Positions 1 through 10,023 of a DNA stretch of 64,000 bases are shown here, one piece after another. The stretch's first letter is position 1, and each line of letters begins with the position of its first letter. The notes beneath the pieces were generated by a model. The model was not told the origin of the DNA. It ran no database searches and was given only the letters and a program-made list of their open reading frames with translations. Source of the stretch: [Flexibacter] sp. ATCC 35208. Its GTDB lineage: Bacteria; Bacteroidota; Bacteroidia; Chitinophagales; Chitinophagaceae. The position numbers and the translations under genes were made by a program. Location of the stretch: assembly GCF_001975825.1 (NCBI RefSeq), contig NZ_MTKN01000001.1, forward strand, positions 219,573-283,572, given 5' to 3'.

Positions 1-2917
1 TGGTAACACCAACTTCGCTTCCGCCTTATATGGTAAGGCGGCGGGTGTGAAAATCACCACAGCGCCAGGTGGTGCTACCAGTGCCGTTAACGTTCAGATT
101 CGTGGTGTAAACTCACTGAACTATAGTACTCAGCCGCTGTATGTGGTGGATGGTGTGCAGATCAGAAATAATAACGAATCCGGTGGTGTAGGTGGTAACT
201 CTGGTGGTTATTGGGATGACCCACGTATCCGTGGTAATGGTATCCTGGATATCAACCCTACTGACATCGAGAACCTGACCGTATTGAAAGGCGCGAGTGC
301 GACAGCCTTATATGGTTCTGATGCGTCAAGTGGTGTGGTTGTAATCACTACCAAGAAAGGCCAGAAAGGCAGAGGACTTGGTGTTGATGTAAACTTCAAT
401 ACTACAAGAGAAACAATTGCTAATGCACCTCAGTACCAGAACACTTACGGTCCTGGTTATGACAGAGCGAGCAACGTTTCGTTGGGTGCGAATGAAGATG
501 GTTGGGTACCTTATGGTACTAATGGAGTGGTCCGACCTTTCTTCAGGGCATATGGCCAGTTCGGTCCTAAAATGACTGGTGAGATGGTGCCATGGTGGGA
601 TGGTTCTATGCATCCCTATTCACCTCAGCCAAACAACTATAAACAAATGTTTCAGAAGGGATACAATTCAAATTTGAATGTATCCCTTTCGAATATGAAC
701 GAAAAAGCAAATTATCGTTTCAGTTATACACGCGGTGATTATAAAGGTATCCAGATCGGTACCAACCAGGGTAAAAATACCTTCAACCTGAACAGTACTA
801 TCAAGCTGCATAGTAAAGTAAGCTTAGATGTGGTAGGTGGTTATGTGAATACGACCGTGACAAACAGAGCCCGTCTGATGAACCGCCTCTTCAACTCCTT
901 TGATGGTTTCTTCGGCCGTTCTGAAGATATGGCTGTTGTATTCGATAAGTACAAAACGTCCAAAGGTTACAAATGGGTGCCTTATAATAATACTCAATTA
1001 AACCCGGATGAAGCATTGGTGTTCAACATCCGTCCTGAATTGCTGAACTTCCTTTGGTACCAGTTGAGGAATAATGAAGTGGAAAATCAGGATCGTTTAT
1101 TGTCCAGCATAACACTTAATATCGATCTGGCAAAGGGGTTGAAACTCCGTACCAGGGTTGGTAATGACTTTACCAGCATCAATACAGAAGCCAAAGAATA
1201 TAACGAATATCCTATCTCTTTCAATACGACCAGCAGTACCGGTAAATATTCTGTTACCAAAAACCGTTATTCTATTGTATATACGGACTTCTTAGCCACC
1301 TATGCAAATGACCAGAATAAAGTATTTGGTTATAGCGTCAGCGGTGGTTTCCAGAGCCGTCAGGAGAGCTTTACAGATCAGTCTTCCAATACCAGTGGTG
1401 GTCTGGTAACTGCTAACTGGTTCTCTTTGAATAACTCTTACAATGCACAGACTACTTCCGAGGCACGTAGTAAGCTATTGAAATACGCTTACCTGGGTAT
1501 CATGAACTTAAGTTATAAAAACTTTGTGTTCCTGGAAGGTACTGCCCGTCAGGAATATTCTTCTACACTGCCTATTGCTAATAACCATTATTTCTACCCT
1601 TCTGCGAACTCTTCATTCATCTTCTCAGAGGCTTTTGAAATGCCCAAATGGTTAAACTATGGTAAGCTGCGTGCATCTTATGGTATGGTTGGTAATGCGC
1701 CTCCTCCATATGAATCAAATATCGTATATACTCAGAAACCGATTGCTACTACTACCGGTTCTGTGCCTGTACTGACTGCACAAAATGCATATGGTAATGC
1801 GAACCTGAAGTCTGAAAAGAAAACTGAAATGGAGTTTGGTCTCGAAACCAAAATGCTGCAAAGCAGAATTGGTATAGACATCTCTGTTTATAACAGTAAA
1901 GTTAAAGACCTGCTGATGCGTTTGTCTACACCGGTATCCAATGGTGCATTGACACGTATTACCAACGTCGGTGAATTGAATAGTAAAGGTCTTGAAATCG
2001 CTTTCAATGCAACCCCGCTGAAACGTCCAAAATTAAGCTGGAACACCCGCATTAACTTTGCATTCAACAACTCTAAGGTGGTGAGCCTGTCTGAAGGTGT
2101 AAACCAGATCGTATTTAAGGGTGGTGATGCCAACTCCGTGGAAATCGTAGCAGAAAAAGGGCAGACTATCGGTAACATCTATATGTATCCTTACGCAAAA
2201 GACGAGAAGGGTAATAAGCTTGTGAACTCTAGTGGTTTCTACTATGTAGACAAGTCAAAATATGAAAAAGCCGGTAATATTCTTCCTAAAGTAGTGGGTG
2301 GTTGGTCTAATACCTTCAGCTACAAAGCGCTGACACTTGATATCACCATCGACTACCGTTTTGGTGGTGAGATTTTGTCCATGCCACAGAAATATGGCAC
2401 CAATGCTGGTATGTTCAAGTCTACCATGAAATATAGAGATGAAGCAAATGGTGGTCTTCCATACTATGTGAACGAACAGGGTGTAGCTACCAGACTGGCG
2501 AGCCACAATGCGGTTTCTCCATATGGTAAAGTATACCATGATGGTATAATACTGCCTGGTAAGAAGGAATCCGATGGTTCAGATAACGATATGATAGTAG
2601 AAGCAGCTAACTATTACCTGACTGTATTTGACGCTTCAGCAAATGGTTATAACGGTCCGGCAGTGATCAAGAACAATTATATTAAATTCAGAGAAGTGTC
2701 ATTGAGTTACGCCTTGTCAAGAGGTACTGCTCAGAAATTACACATGCAGAATATTCGTTTGTCTTTGATCGGTAGAAACCTGTTTTACTTCTACAGAACG
2801 CTGAAGAACATTGACCCTGAGGCTCCTGTAGGTCAAAGCTGGTTAAACCAGGGTGTTGATGAAGGCTCTACCGGTGCTACACGTAGTATTGGTTTTAGTT
2901 TAAATGCAAGTTTCTAA
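1..2917 (+). CDS. SusC/RagA-type TonB-dependent outer-membrane transporter, 5' end outside window
   Basis: The gene imports glycan fragments across the outer membrane with its SusD partner and TonB energy. The frame is open from base 2, so the true start lies left of the window; the first internal Met at 47 is not the start. About 971 residues are visible, beginning inside the plug domain: IRGVNSL, then PLYVVDGVQI and the plug end motif VLKGASATALYGS followed by GVVVITTKKG. The remainder is the long beta-barrel, ending in GFSLNASF with the terminal Phe typical of barrel proteins. The signal peptide and CarboxypepD_reg-like domain are missing only because of the window edge. A SusD-like gene follows after 26 bp, so the two form one operon. 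Family assignment is firm; substrate is unknown. Confidence 0.95.
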   Translation, partial: GNTNFASALYGKAAGVKITTAPGGATSAVNVQIRGVNSLNYSTQPLYVVDGVQIRNNNESGGVGGNSGGYWDDPRIRGNGILDINPTDIENLTVLKGASATALYGSDASSGVVVITTKKGQKGRGLGVDVNFNTTRETIANAPQYQNTYGPGYDRASNVSLGANEDGWVPYGTNGVVRPFFRAYGQFGPKMTGEMVPWWDGSMHPYSPQPNNYKQMFQKGYNSNLNVSLSNMNEKANYRFSYTRGDYKGIQIGTNQGKNTFNLNSTIKLHSKVSLDVVGGYVNTTVTNRARLMNRLFNSFDGFFGRSEDMAVVFDKYKTSKGYKWVPYNNTQLNPDEALVFNIRPELLNFLWYQLRNNEVENQDRLLSSITLNIDLAKGLKLRTRVGNDFTSINTEAKEYNEYPISFNTTSSTGKYSVTKNRYSIVYTDFLATYANDQNKVFGYSVSGGFQSRQESFTDQSSNTSGGLVTANWFSLNNSYNAQTTSEARSKLLKYAYLGIMNLSYKNFVFLEGTARQEYSSTLPIANNHYFYPSANSSFIFSEAFEMPKWLNYGKLRASYGMVGNAPPPYESNIVYTQKPIATTTGSVPVLTAQNAYGNANLKSEKKTEMEFGLETKMLQSRIGIDISVYNSKVKDLLMRLSTPVSNGALTRITNVGELNSKGLEIAFNATPLKRPKLSWNTRINFAFNNSKVVSLSEGVNQIVFKGGDANSVEIVAEKGQTIGNIYMYPYAKDEKGNKLVNSSGFYYVDKSKYEKAGNILPKVVGGWSNTFSYKALTLDITIDYRFGGEILSMPQKYGTNAGMFKSTMKYRDEANGGLPYYVNEQGVATRLASHNAVSPYGKVYHDGIILPGKKESDGSDNDMIVEAANYYLTVFDASANGYNGPAVIKNNYIKFREVSLSYALSRGTAQKLHMQNIRLSLIGRNLFYFYRTLKNIDPEAPVGQSWLNQGVDEGSTGATRSIGFSLNASF

Positions 2918-2943
2918 CTATTCTGAAGACCTAACAAACAGAC

Positions 2944-4587
2944 ATGATCATGAAGAAATACTTTTTACATATAAGTTGTATTATTACACTGGCCATTGGG
3001 ATGACTGGTTGTAAGAAGCAACTTGAAGACTATTATACAAATCCCGATAAAACGACTGATCCTACTATTGAGAAGTTATTTTCCTCTATCCTGGATAATA
3101 ACCGCATTCGGCCTATGTACTGGGACCTTCGTACTTTACAGCTTAACCAGATGGGTAAGTATTGTCAGATGACCGCGTTTTTAAATGAGCTGACAACCTA
3201 TTCCCAGAACGATGACTATATTGAGGATCGCTGGAATGATTTCTATACACCTAATAACCAGGGTAGCAATGCGAATGATGCAGGTAGTGGTAGTGGGCCA
3301 ATGGCACAATACCGCACTATGCAGCGGCTGTACAAGGAATTGCCTGTAGATGAACGCCCTAACATGGAGGTGTTTATGATGGCAGGAAGGGTATTGCTGT
3401 TGGATCAGGCAGCACAGATGGTAGATATGTTCGGAGATATTCCTTACTCTGAGGCAGGTAGCCTGGATGCTACTGCTACGATCTCCAATCCTAAATTCGA
3501 TTCACAGATTGCAGTATACGATACCGTAGTCACTCAGTTGAAAGAAATGGCAGACTGGTTTGCAGCTGCTACGCTCAATACTGTTGCTGCATCCGCTTTC
3601 GCTAACCAGGATTATGTGGGTCACGGTAGCCTGTCTAAATGGCGTCGTTATATTAACTCCCTGCGTCTCCGTTATCTCCTGCGTCAGTCTTATTATGATG
3701 AGGCAAGAGCGAAGACTGAGATCCAGGAAATTTTATCCAGCCCATTGCAGTATCCATTGATGGATGGGGATGGGGTAGGTGATACCTATAGTCCTTACAA
3801 CACGGATATGTTGTTATTCCAGTTGACGACCTATACGAACAATCTGAATAGTGCCTTTACCGAAATCAGTGCGCAGGCAGCGCCGGACTATATGCTGAAT
3901 ACGGTGATGTTGCCTGTGGATGACCCACGTATTCCACTGATGTTTGATAAATTTGGGGCTACTGTAAATAGCGTATTTGTTCCGAATGCAACTTACAAAG
4001 CCATGTCACAACAGTGGACTTCAACGATGCAGGGTGACAGTATTAACAACTACTCCACCATTGACTCCACTACATACCGTTTCAACTCTCACCTGCCAGG
4101 TGTTATGATGAGTGCTGCTGAGACCAACTTCCTGAAAGCTGAAGCTTTCGAACGTTGGGGTCTGACTGGCGGTACTGCGGCAGCGAGTTATGAATTGGCG
4201 ATACGTCAATCCATTGCGTTCCAATATTACCTGCACTCAACCAATACTACCCAGTATGAATCTGTAACACAGCCTTCTACTGCTGAGGTAGATGTATTCA
4301 TGGCTAAAACAGCAATTGCTTATTCAGGTACTTCACAGGAAAAACTGGGTAAGATCTGGACACAGAAATGGCTGGCATTTGGATTTACACAGTGTGGACA
4401 GGCATGGGCTGAATATCGTAGAACCAAATATCCACAGATCACCATCTGGCAATCAACTTCTTCTATATATCCTACTCCTCCAAACAGGTTTACGTATCCT
4501 GCGAGTGAGAAGGCATATAATACAAGTTATGCAGATGTTCAGGCAAATGATACCAGAACCGCAAAAATTTTCTGGGATGTAAACTAA
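2944..4587 (+). CDS. SusD/RagB-like outer-membrane lipoprotein (SusD-like_2 type)
   Basis: This is a 547-residue surface glycan-binding lipoprotein that caps the SusC barrel encoded just upstream. A signal peptide ends in the lipobox GMTGC, giving Cys23 as the lipid-modified residue. The stretch MFGDIPYSEA and the helical TPR-like fold are typical of the SusD-like_2 (RagB) branch rather than classical SusD. The start could be 2944 or the second ATG at 2950 (MKKYF); both keep the full signal peptide. The gene is followed by a stem-loop terminator at 4613, separating it weakly from the sialidase-type gene at 4666. Substrate is not predictable from sequence. Confidence 0.93.
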   Translation: MIMKKYFLHISCIITLAIGMTGCKKQLEDYYTNPDKTTDPTIEKLFSSILDNNRIRPMYWDLRTLQLNQMGKYCQMTAFLNELTTYSQNDDYIEDRWNDFYTPNNQGSNANDAGSGSGPMAQYRTMQRLYKELPVDERPNMEVFMMAGRVLLLDQAAQMVDMFGDIPYSEAGSLDATATISNPKFDSQIAVYDTVVTQLKEMADWFAAATLNTVAASAFANQDYVGHGSLSKWRRYINSLRLRYLLRQSYYDEARAKTEIQEILSSPLQYPLMDGDGVGDTYSPYNTDMLLFQLTTYTNNLNSAFTEISAQAAPDYMLNTVMLPVDDPRIPLMFDKFGATVNSVFVPNATYKAMSQQWTSTMQGDSINNYSTIDSTTYRFNSHLPGVMMSAAETNFLKAEAFERWGLTGGTAAASYELAIRQSIAFQYYLHSTNTTQYESVTQPSTAEVDVFMAKTAIAYSGTSQEKLGKIWTQKWLAFGFTQCGQAWAEYRRTKYPQITIWQSTSSIYPTPPNRFTYPASEKAYNTSYADVQANDTRTAKIFWDVN

Positions 4588-4612
4588 TAAACATACTTAT
4601 AATTTAGATGGT

Positions 4613-4648
4613 GGAAGGCCACAAGGATTTTTATCTTTGTGGCCTTCC
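4613..4648 (+). terminator. Stem-loop terminator after susD-like gene
   Basis: Arms GGAAGGCCACAA (4613-4624) and TTGTGGCCTTCC (4637-4648) are perfectly complementary, with further pairs toward the loop, and a T-rich tract follows. It lies between the SusD-like gene and the sialidase-type gene, so it may reduce rather than abolish read-through. Confidence 0.75.
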
Positions 4649-4665
4649 TGTTTTAAATAAATGAT

Positions 4666-5694
4666 ATGAAGAAAGGATTATTGTCATGTTTATTATTGAG
4701 TGGGTTATTGCCTTTGATGGCACAGCACAAGGCTACACTGGTAAGAGCGGAAATGGTGATGGATAAACCGCCGGTGCCGGCTGCCCATGCTTCTACAATG
4801 ACAGAACTGGCAGATGGCAGGCTAATGATGTCGTGGTTTGGCGGGAGCCGGGAAAGTGCGAAGGATGTATGTATTTATACTGCTATATATTCCGGTGGAA
4901 AATGGTCAGCACCAGTGGTGGTGGCAGATGGGGTCGTGAATGATACTACCCGGTATCCGGCCTGGAACCCGGTGTTGTATACGAATAAGAAAGGAGAATT
5001 GCTGCTGTTTTATAAAGTAGGACCTAATCCACGCGAATGGTGGGGATTAATGAAGACTTCTAAGAATAATGGGAAGACCTGGTCTAAGGCGGTGCCACTG
5101 CCGGATAGTATTTTAGGGCCGATCAGGAATAAACCGGTGTTGTTGGCTAATGGGTTGTTGTTGCATCCTTCCAGTACGGAGAGTCTGGATGAGAAGGTGT
5201 GGAATGTGCATGTGGAATTTTCAGATGTGTATGGAAAGAACTGGAAGCGGGTAAATATAGATTGTGATACGTTTGGCGTGATACAGCCTACAATTCTTTT
5301 TCATCCCGGAAATAAGCTGCAAATGCTGTGTAGGAGCAGGCAGAATGCGATTGTGGAGAGTTGGTCTGCAGATAATGGGGTGACATGGTCAAAGTTGAGG
5401 AAACAGGATATGTTGAATCCGAATAGTGGGATTGATGCGGTGACGACGAAGAGTGGGGTGCATGTGTTGATTTATAATCCGGCGGTGAGTGGAAAGGATT
5501 GGTCTGATGGGAGGAATGAGTTGAGGGTAGGTGTGTCGAAGGATGGGGAGCATTGGGAAGATGTGTATGAGCTGGAGAAGCATGAGAAGGGGGAGTTTAG
5601 TTATCCGGCGGTGATAGAGGGCAAGAATGGGGAGATACATATTAGTTATACGTATGATAGGAAGAATATAAAGCATGTGGTGATCAAGCTTTGA
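4666..5694 (+). CDS. Secreted BNR-repeat sialidase-type glycosidase
   Basis: The 342-residue protein has a signal peptide (residues 1-20, ending LPLMAQ) and the six-bladed beta-propeller signature of exo-sialidase-like proteins. Three Asp-box-like turns are visible: SKNNGKTW (132-139), SADNGVTW (234-241) and SKDGEHW (291-297). The segment MSWFGGSRESAKD is typical of the BNR-type family often annotated as exo-alpha-sialidase. Many members of this family are not proven sialidases, so activity on sialic acid is inference; other propeller glycosidases are possible. It lies 78 bp after the SusD-like gene in the same direction and probably supplies the enzyme for that locus. The tandem stem-loops at 5707 end the transcription unit. 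Confidence 0.82.
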   Translation: MKKGLLSCLLLSGLLPLMAQHKATLVRAEMVMDKPPVPAAHASTMTELADGRLMMSWFGGSRESAKDVCIYTAIYSGGKWSAPVVVADGVVNDTTRYPAWNPVLYTNKKGELLLFYKVGPNPREWWGLMKTSKNNGKTWSKAVPLPDSILGPIRNKPVLLANGLLLHPSSTESLDEKVWNVHVEFSDVYGKNWKRVNIDCDTFGVIQPTILFHPGNKLQMLCRSRQNAIVESWSADNGVTWSKLRKQDMLNPNSGIDAVTTKSGVHVLIYNPAVSGKDWSDGRNELRVGVSKDGEHWEDVYELEKHEKGEFSYPAVIEGKNGEIHISYTYDRKNIKHVVIKL

Positions 5695-5706
5695 GTAGTT
5701 TAAATG

Positions 5707-5795
5707 AACGAACCTTTTAAGTTTTGCCGAAGGCAAAACTTAAAAGGTTCGTTTCTGGCTTTGTGATTTTGCCGGAGGCAAAATCACAAAGCCAG
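5707..5795. repeat. Tandem pair of perfect stem-loops (pair 1)
   Basis: Hairpin 1 has 22-bp perfect arms (5707-5728 and 5732-5753) around loop GAA. Hairpin 2 has 19-bp perfect arms (5755-5773 and 5777-5795) around loop GGA, only one base later. Both share the centre TTTTGCC-GRA-GGCAAAA but the outer arms are unrelated. They can end transcription of the sialidase-type gene, but two in a row with such long perfect arms exceed an ordinary terminator. Similar pairs occur at 11682, 29237 and 40313. Confidence 0.85.
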
Positions 5796-5871
5796 GATAA
5801 TTCATGAAATCTCAGGCAAAATCCATCTGGTTATTTTTTGTATACTTGTTCAGGTAAAACAGCATCAACTC

Positions 5872-6381
5872 ATGAGTCAGCAACTAGAAGTATGGATGCG
5901 CGGCCCCATTGCAGGCATCCCCACCCTCCTTCAACCCATTGCCCACGCCCTCCTGCAGGCCCAGGAAGAAATCCATGCTCACCTCAAAGACTTCCCTGAA
6001 TCCAAAATCTGGGATACCCCCTTCGATTGCGCTTCTGTCGCCTTCCACCTCCAACACATCAGAGGCGTACTTGACCGCCTTTTTACTTATGCCGAATTCA
6101 AATCCCTGAACGAAGACCAACTCACCGCACTCGCTGCCGAAGGCAAAAAGCAACCACATATTACGATTCATTCATTACTCGCAGCCCTCGACGCGCAAAT
6201 CACCATTAGTCTCGCCAAGCTACAATCCACTGAAGAATATGCCCTCGCTGTACCCCGCGGCATCGGTAGAAAACAAATTCCCACTACACTCGGTGGTTTA
6301 TTATTTCACTCCGCAGAACACACCATGCGCCATACCGGCCAGTTACTCGTTACTATAAAAGTATTAAAATATCATTCCTAA
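5872..6381 (+). CDS. DinB-superfamily (YfiT-like) four-helix-bundle protein
   Basis: The 169-residue cytoplasmic protein has the DinB-like four-helix-bundle pattern. The putative metal-binding histidines are in FHLQH (59, 62) and in HSAEHTMRH (146, 150, 154), the HxxxH pair near the C-terminus being the family hallmark. Members of this fold include thiol-dependent S-transferases and many proteins of unknown role; it is not DNA polymerase IV despite the family name. There is no signal peptide. It stands alone between the tandem stem-loops and the long leader of the next SusC gene, with C-rich third codon positions unlike the preceding gene. Specific activity cannot be assigned. Confidence 0.8.
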   Translation: MSQQLEVWMRGPIAGIPTLLQPIAHALLQAQEEIHAHLKDFPESKIWDTPFDCASVAFHLQHIRGVLDRLFTYAEFKSLNEDQLTALAAEGKKQPHITIHSLLAALDAQITISLAKLQSTEEYALAVPRGIGRKQIPTTLGGLLFHSAEHTMRHTGQLLVTIKVLKYHS

Positions 6382-7025
6382 CGGCGATGGTTGTATTATG
6401 AAAAAAGTGTGCTTCATCGCTAAGCATCTAATTGTTAATGAATTTTAAACATTGTTAACACAATTTAAAACCCGGCTTATCAGTTTTGGATTGTGAAAAA
6501 CTTCTCTATTTTTACTACCGGTAGCTAAATCGAAAACTCTGAAATGAGAACTGATGTAGCATTGAGAGAGTCGCTGGTAACAGACAAAATTAGTAGACAG
6601 CATTGTATAATCGACGTTATTGAACCTGGAGTTACATTGTTTTTAATCAGTCATTTTAACCGAACTAAAATCTAAAATGGAGATGATGATTGAATCTGCG
6701 TAATACCTGCCAGTTTATTTTTCAAAAAATTATGTGTGGATTGAAAGACCGTAGTGCAAAGTGACTATTGTTTTTGAGTTGTTGAACTAAACCAAAAGCA
6801 TTATCCACTGCCAATTCCAGCAGTGCACAAGCGTAATTCGTGTGTCATTCTGATTGTAACTGCATGCGCTGAAAAGCTTTTTTTCATCGCACGGTGAACG
6901 TATTGTCATTTTTAAAATAATCAATTGCTATCGCTGCAAAAACAAGTTGCTGCGAGCGGGGGAAGTATGTGCCAACTTTAAAAGGATACGCTTAATAATT
7001 CTGCTTAATACCAAAATCAAAGTAT
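6382..7025 (+). other. Long leader region of the 7026 SusC gene, with candidate promoter
   Basis: These 644 bases hold no clear gene. A possible promoter is TTG (6486-6488), an 18-base spacer and TATTTTTA (6507-6514), one base off TAnnTTTG; if used, the transcript leader would be about 500 bases. A 43-codon ORF begins at ATG 6544 and stops at 6675 (starts MRTDVALRES, ends FNRTKI); it has no recognisable family and may be chance. No riboswitch or terminator was recognised. Confidence 0.4.
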
Positions 7026-9998
7026 ATGAAGAGAAGACTCGTTTTTCTTTCTCGGATATGCCTGCATAGTATATGGATGTTATTCCTTTCTATGCTCGCA
7101 TTTTCCCAGTCCCGCACCATTTCCGGTAAGGTTTTGGATGCAAGCGGACACAGTCCCTTACCCGGTGTGACCGTACAGGTAAAGGGTGCTACAATCGGCA
7201 CCCAGACCAAGGTTGACGGTTCTTATTCCCTAAATGTTCCCAGTGGTACCATTACCCTTGTATTTACTTTTGTAGGTTACAAAACGGAAGAATTTCCGTT
7301 AGGAGCTTCCAATACTGTCAATATTAGTTTAGCTGCGGATGTTACTTCGCTCAAAGACGTGGTAGTAGTGGGTTACGGTACGCAGAAGAAGCAGGAAGTT
7401 ACTTCGGCTATTACTTCCATTGAACCGACTGACTTCCGTCAGAGTGGTGCCCGCAATGCGCTGGACCTTGTACAAGGTAAAGTAGCTGGTCTGCAGATCA
7501 CCCGGACTGGTGGTTCTAACCCCAATACCAGTCCTGCTATCCAGTTGCGCGGTGTAACTTCGTTAACCGGTAGTATGTCGCCACTGATCGTAGTCGATGG
7601 TATTCCCGGTGGTAACCTGGATCTGCTGCAACAAGATGATATCGCATCCATCTCTGTACTGAAAGATGGTTCTGCTGCTGCAATCTATGGTACACAGGCG
7701 AATGGTGGTGTAATCATCGTGACTACCAAGAAAGGTGTGAAAGGTCCTGCCCGCGTGACTTACAACAACTACTTCCGCAAAGAATTCAAATCACGTATTC
7801 CTAAATTCCTCACTGCTGATGAATATGCAGCGAAGATTGCTGATGGTGAAATCAATGCTATTGACAAAGGTTACAGAACTGATTTCGTAGACCTGCTGGT
7901 AAATCACGACAACTTAACGCAAAACCATAACCTGGCATTTTCTGGTGGTGGTGAACAGTCTAACTATCGTGCAAGTGTGTATTACCTGAATCAGGAAGGT
8001 ATCCTGAAGGAAAATGAACGTCAGCAATATGGTGGTCGTCTGAGCATCACCTCCAAAGGATTGAATGATCGGTTGACTTCCCAGTTCAACCTCGCTACCA
8101 ACTTCAATAAATCGAACCTGCTGACAGATGGTGGTAACCTGCAGGGGTATTATACTTTTAACCCCACTTATTCTCCATACAATCCTGATGGCTCCTGGTA
8201 TTTTGAGCAAACCAGTACCAACGAACTGGCCAGATTGCACCAGCAAACTGACATTCGCCAGCAGCAAACTACTTCAGGCGATGCGAAGGTATCCCTCGAT
8301 ATTGTGAAGGGGCTGAAAGCATCCATTTTTGGTTCTGTAACCCGCGATAGCTATTCAGAAGGTGGTTATGCGGACCTGCTATCTGAGCTGTCTGTTGAAA
8401 ACTATGATTCCTCCGGCTATGCATGGCAGTCTTCTTTCCTGAACCTTAAATATGCTGTAGAACCCACACTGGAATATAATATCACTGTTAACAAGGACCA
8501 TAACTTCACCGCTATTGGTGGTTATAGCTACCGTTATGAAGTAGAACAATATTTTGATGCCAGTAACTACGGCTTCGTAAATGACATCTTCGAGGAAAAT
8601 AATCTGGGTGCGGGTAACCAGCTCCTGACTGGTAAAGCAAGCATGAGCAGCTATAAAAATGATAATAAGCTCATCGCATTCTTTGGTAGAGTGAACTATA
8701 ACTACAAAGATAAATACATGGCCAGCGTGATTCTGCGTCATGAAGGTTCTTCCCGTTTCGGTGCGAACAACAAATGGGGTAATTTCCCGGCGTTGTCTTT
8801 GGGTTGGAACATGCGTGATGAACCTTTCATGCAGGGAGCTACTTTCCTGGACGACCTGAAACTGAGAGCTGGTTATGGTGTAACCGGTAACTCTGGTATC
8901 AACAACTACAGCTCACTGGTGACACTAGGTACCGGTGGTAACTATCTGAATCCGGATGGGGTATGGCGTCAGACTTATGGTCCTAACAAAAATCCTAACC
9001 CGGATCTGAAATGGGAAAGGAAATCTGAATACAACGTGGGTGTTGACTTCAGTTTCTTCAAAGGCCGCCTCTCCGGTGCGATCGATGTGTACAAACGTAT
9101 CACCAAAGATCTGCTGGAAAACGTAACGACCCAGCTTCCTCCTTTTGTGACCAGTAGCATCTATGCAAACGTAGGCCAGGTATCTTCCAAAGGTGTGGAA
9201 ATCACCCTTAGTGGCGTACCTGTCAGAACAAAGGATTTCTCCTGGACAGTAGACTTAGCATTCAGCAATTCGAAAAATATACTGGACCGTTATTCTAATG
9301 AACTGTATACAATCAAATACCAGTCTTATGCTGATATTGGTGGTTATGGTGCACTGGGTAATGCGATCCGTACTTACGAAGGTGACCGTATCGGTAACTT
9401 CTACGGTAAGCGTTTTGCTGGTCTGACTGATTCCGGTGACTGGCTGTTCTACAAAGCAGATGGTACCAAAGCTTCTGCTGACCAGCTGGATAGTGAAAAA
9501 GACTTTGCTGTGATTGGTAATGCGGTGCCTAAAGTATACCTGGGTATCACCAACACTTTCAAGTACAAGAACTTTGATCTGAGAGCGTTCCTGCGAGGCA
9601 AGTTTGGTTACAATATCCTGAACACCATGGAAATGTTCTACGGTTCAAAAGCTTCATTGCCCAGCAATGTGCTGAAAACAGCATTTACCAAGAATGGTAA
9701 GATCACGGGTGGTTATCAGTATTCTGACTACTACATAGAGAAAGGTAATTTCATGAAACTGGATGAGTTAACCCTGGGTTATACTGTTCCATTCAAGAAC
9801 AAAAAGACGATCCAGAGCCTGAGATTGTACCTGACTGCATCTAACCTCTTTATTATCACGAAGTATACAGGTAACGATCCTGACTACGTAAGAGATACAG
9901 GTCTGACACCAGGCGTTGATGCCCTGAATGCTTCAGATAGCCGTACTCCATATATGGGCACCCGCGGCTTTATGTTTGGATTGAATGTAGGATTCTAA
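7026..9998 (+). CDS. SusC/RagA-type TonB-dependent outer-membrane transporter
   Basis: This is a complete 990-residue SusC-like transporter. The signal peptide ends near residue 28 (SMLAFSQ). A CarboxypepD_reg-like domain covers about 31-105, starting ISGKVLDASG and containing DGSYSLNV. The SusC signature DVVVVGYGTQKK lies at 111-122, followed by the plug with LIVVDGIPGG and VLKDGSAAAIYG, then a barrel of about 740 residues ending in GLNVGF. It works with the SusD lipoprotein 25 bp downstream to import oligosaccharides. No enzyme gene is attached to this pair, so its substrate must be prepared by enzymes encoded elsewhere. No FecR/anti-sigma gene is adjacent, and the protein lacks an extra N-terminal signalling domain. 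Confidence 0.96.
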   Translation: MKRRLVFLSRICLHSIWMLFLSMLAFSQSRTISGKVLDASGHSPLPGVTVQVKGATIGTQTKVDGSYSLNVPSGTITLVFTFVGYKTEEFPLGASNTVNISLAADVTSLKDVVVVGYGTQKKQEVTSAITSIEPTDFRQSGARNALDLVQGKVAGLQITRTGGSNPNTSPAIQLRGVTSLTGSMSPLIVVDGIPGGNLDLLQQDDIASISVLKDGSAAAIYGTQANGGVIIVTTKKGVKGPARVTYNNYFRKEFKSRIPKFLTADEYAAKIADGEINAIDKGYRTDFVDLLVNHDNLTQNHNLAFSGGGEQSNYRASVYYLNQEGILKENERQQYGGRLSITSKGLNDRLTSQFNLATNFNKSNLLTDGGNLQGYYTFNPTYSPYNPDGSWYFEQTSTNELARLHQQTDIRQQQTTSGDAKVSLDIVKGLKASIFGSVTRDSYSEGGYADLLSELSVENYDSSGYAWQSSFLNLKYAVEPTLEYNITVNKDHNFTAIGGYSYRYEVEQYFDASNYGFVNDIFEENNLGAGNQLLTGKASMSSYKNDNKLIAFFGRVNYNYKDKYMASVILRHEGSSRFGANNKWGNFPALSLGWNMRDEPFMQGATFLDDLKLRAGYGVTGNSGINNYSSLVTLGTGGNYLNPDGVWRQTYGPNKNPNPDLKWERKSEYNVGVDFSFFKGRLSGAIDVYKRITKDLLENVTTQLPPFVTSSIYANVGQVSSKGVEITLSGVPVRTKDFSWTVDLAFSNSKNILDRYSNELYTIKYQSYADIGGYGALGNAIRTYEGDRIGNFYGKRFAGLTDSGDWLFYKADGTKASADQLDSEKDFAVIGNAVPKVYLGITNTFKYKNFDLRAFLRGKFGYNILNTMEMFYGSKASLPSNVLKTAFTKNGKITGGYQYSDYYIEKGNFMKLDELTLGYTVPFKNKKTIQSLRLYLTASNLFIITKYTGNDPDYVRDTGLTPGVDALNASDSRTPYMGTRGFMFGLNVGF

Positions 9999-10023
9999 CA
10001 TGTACCCATTTAAAACTTGTCGA

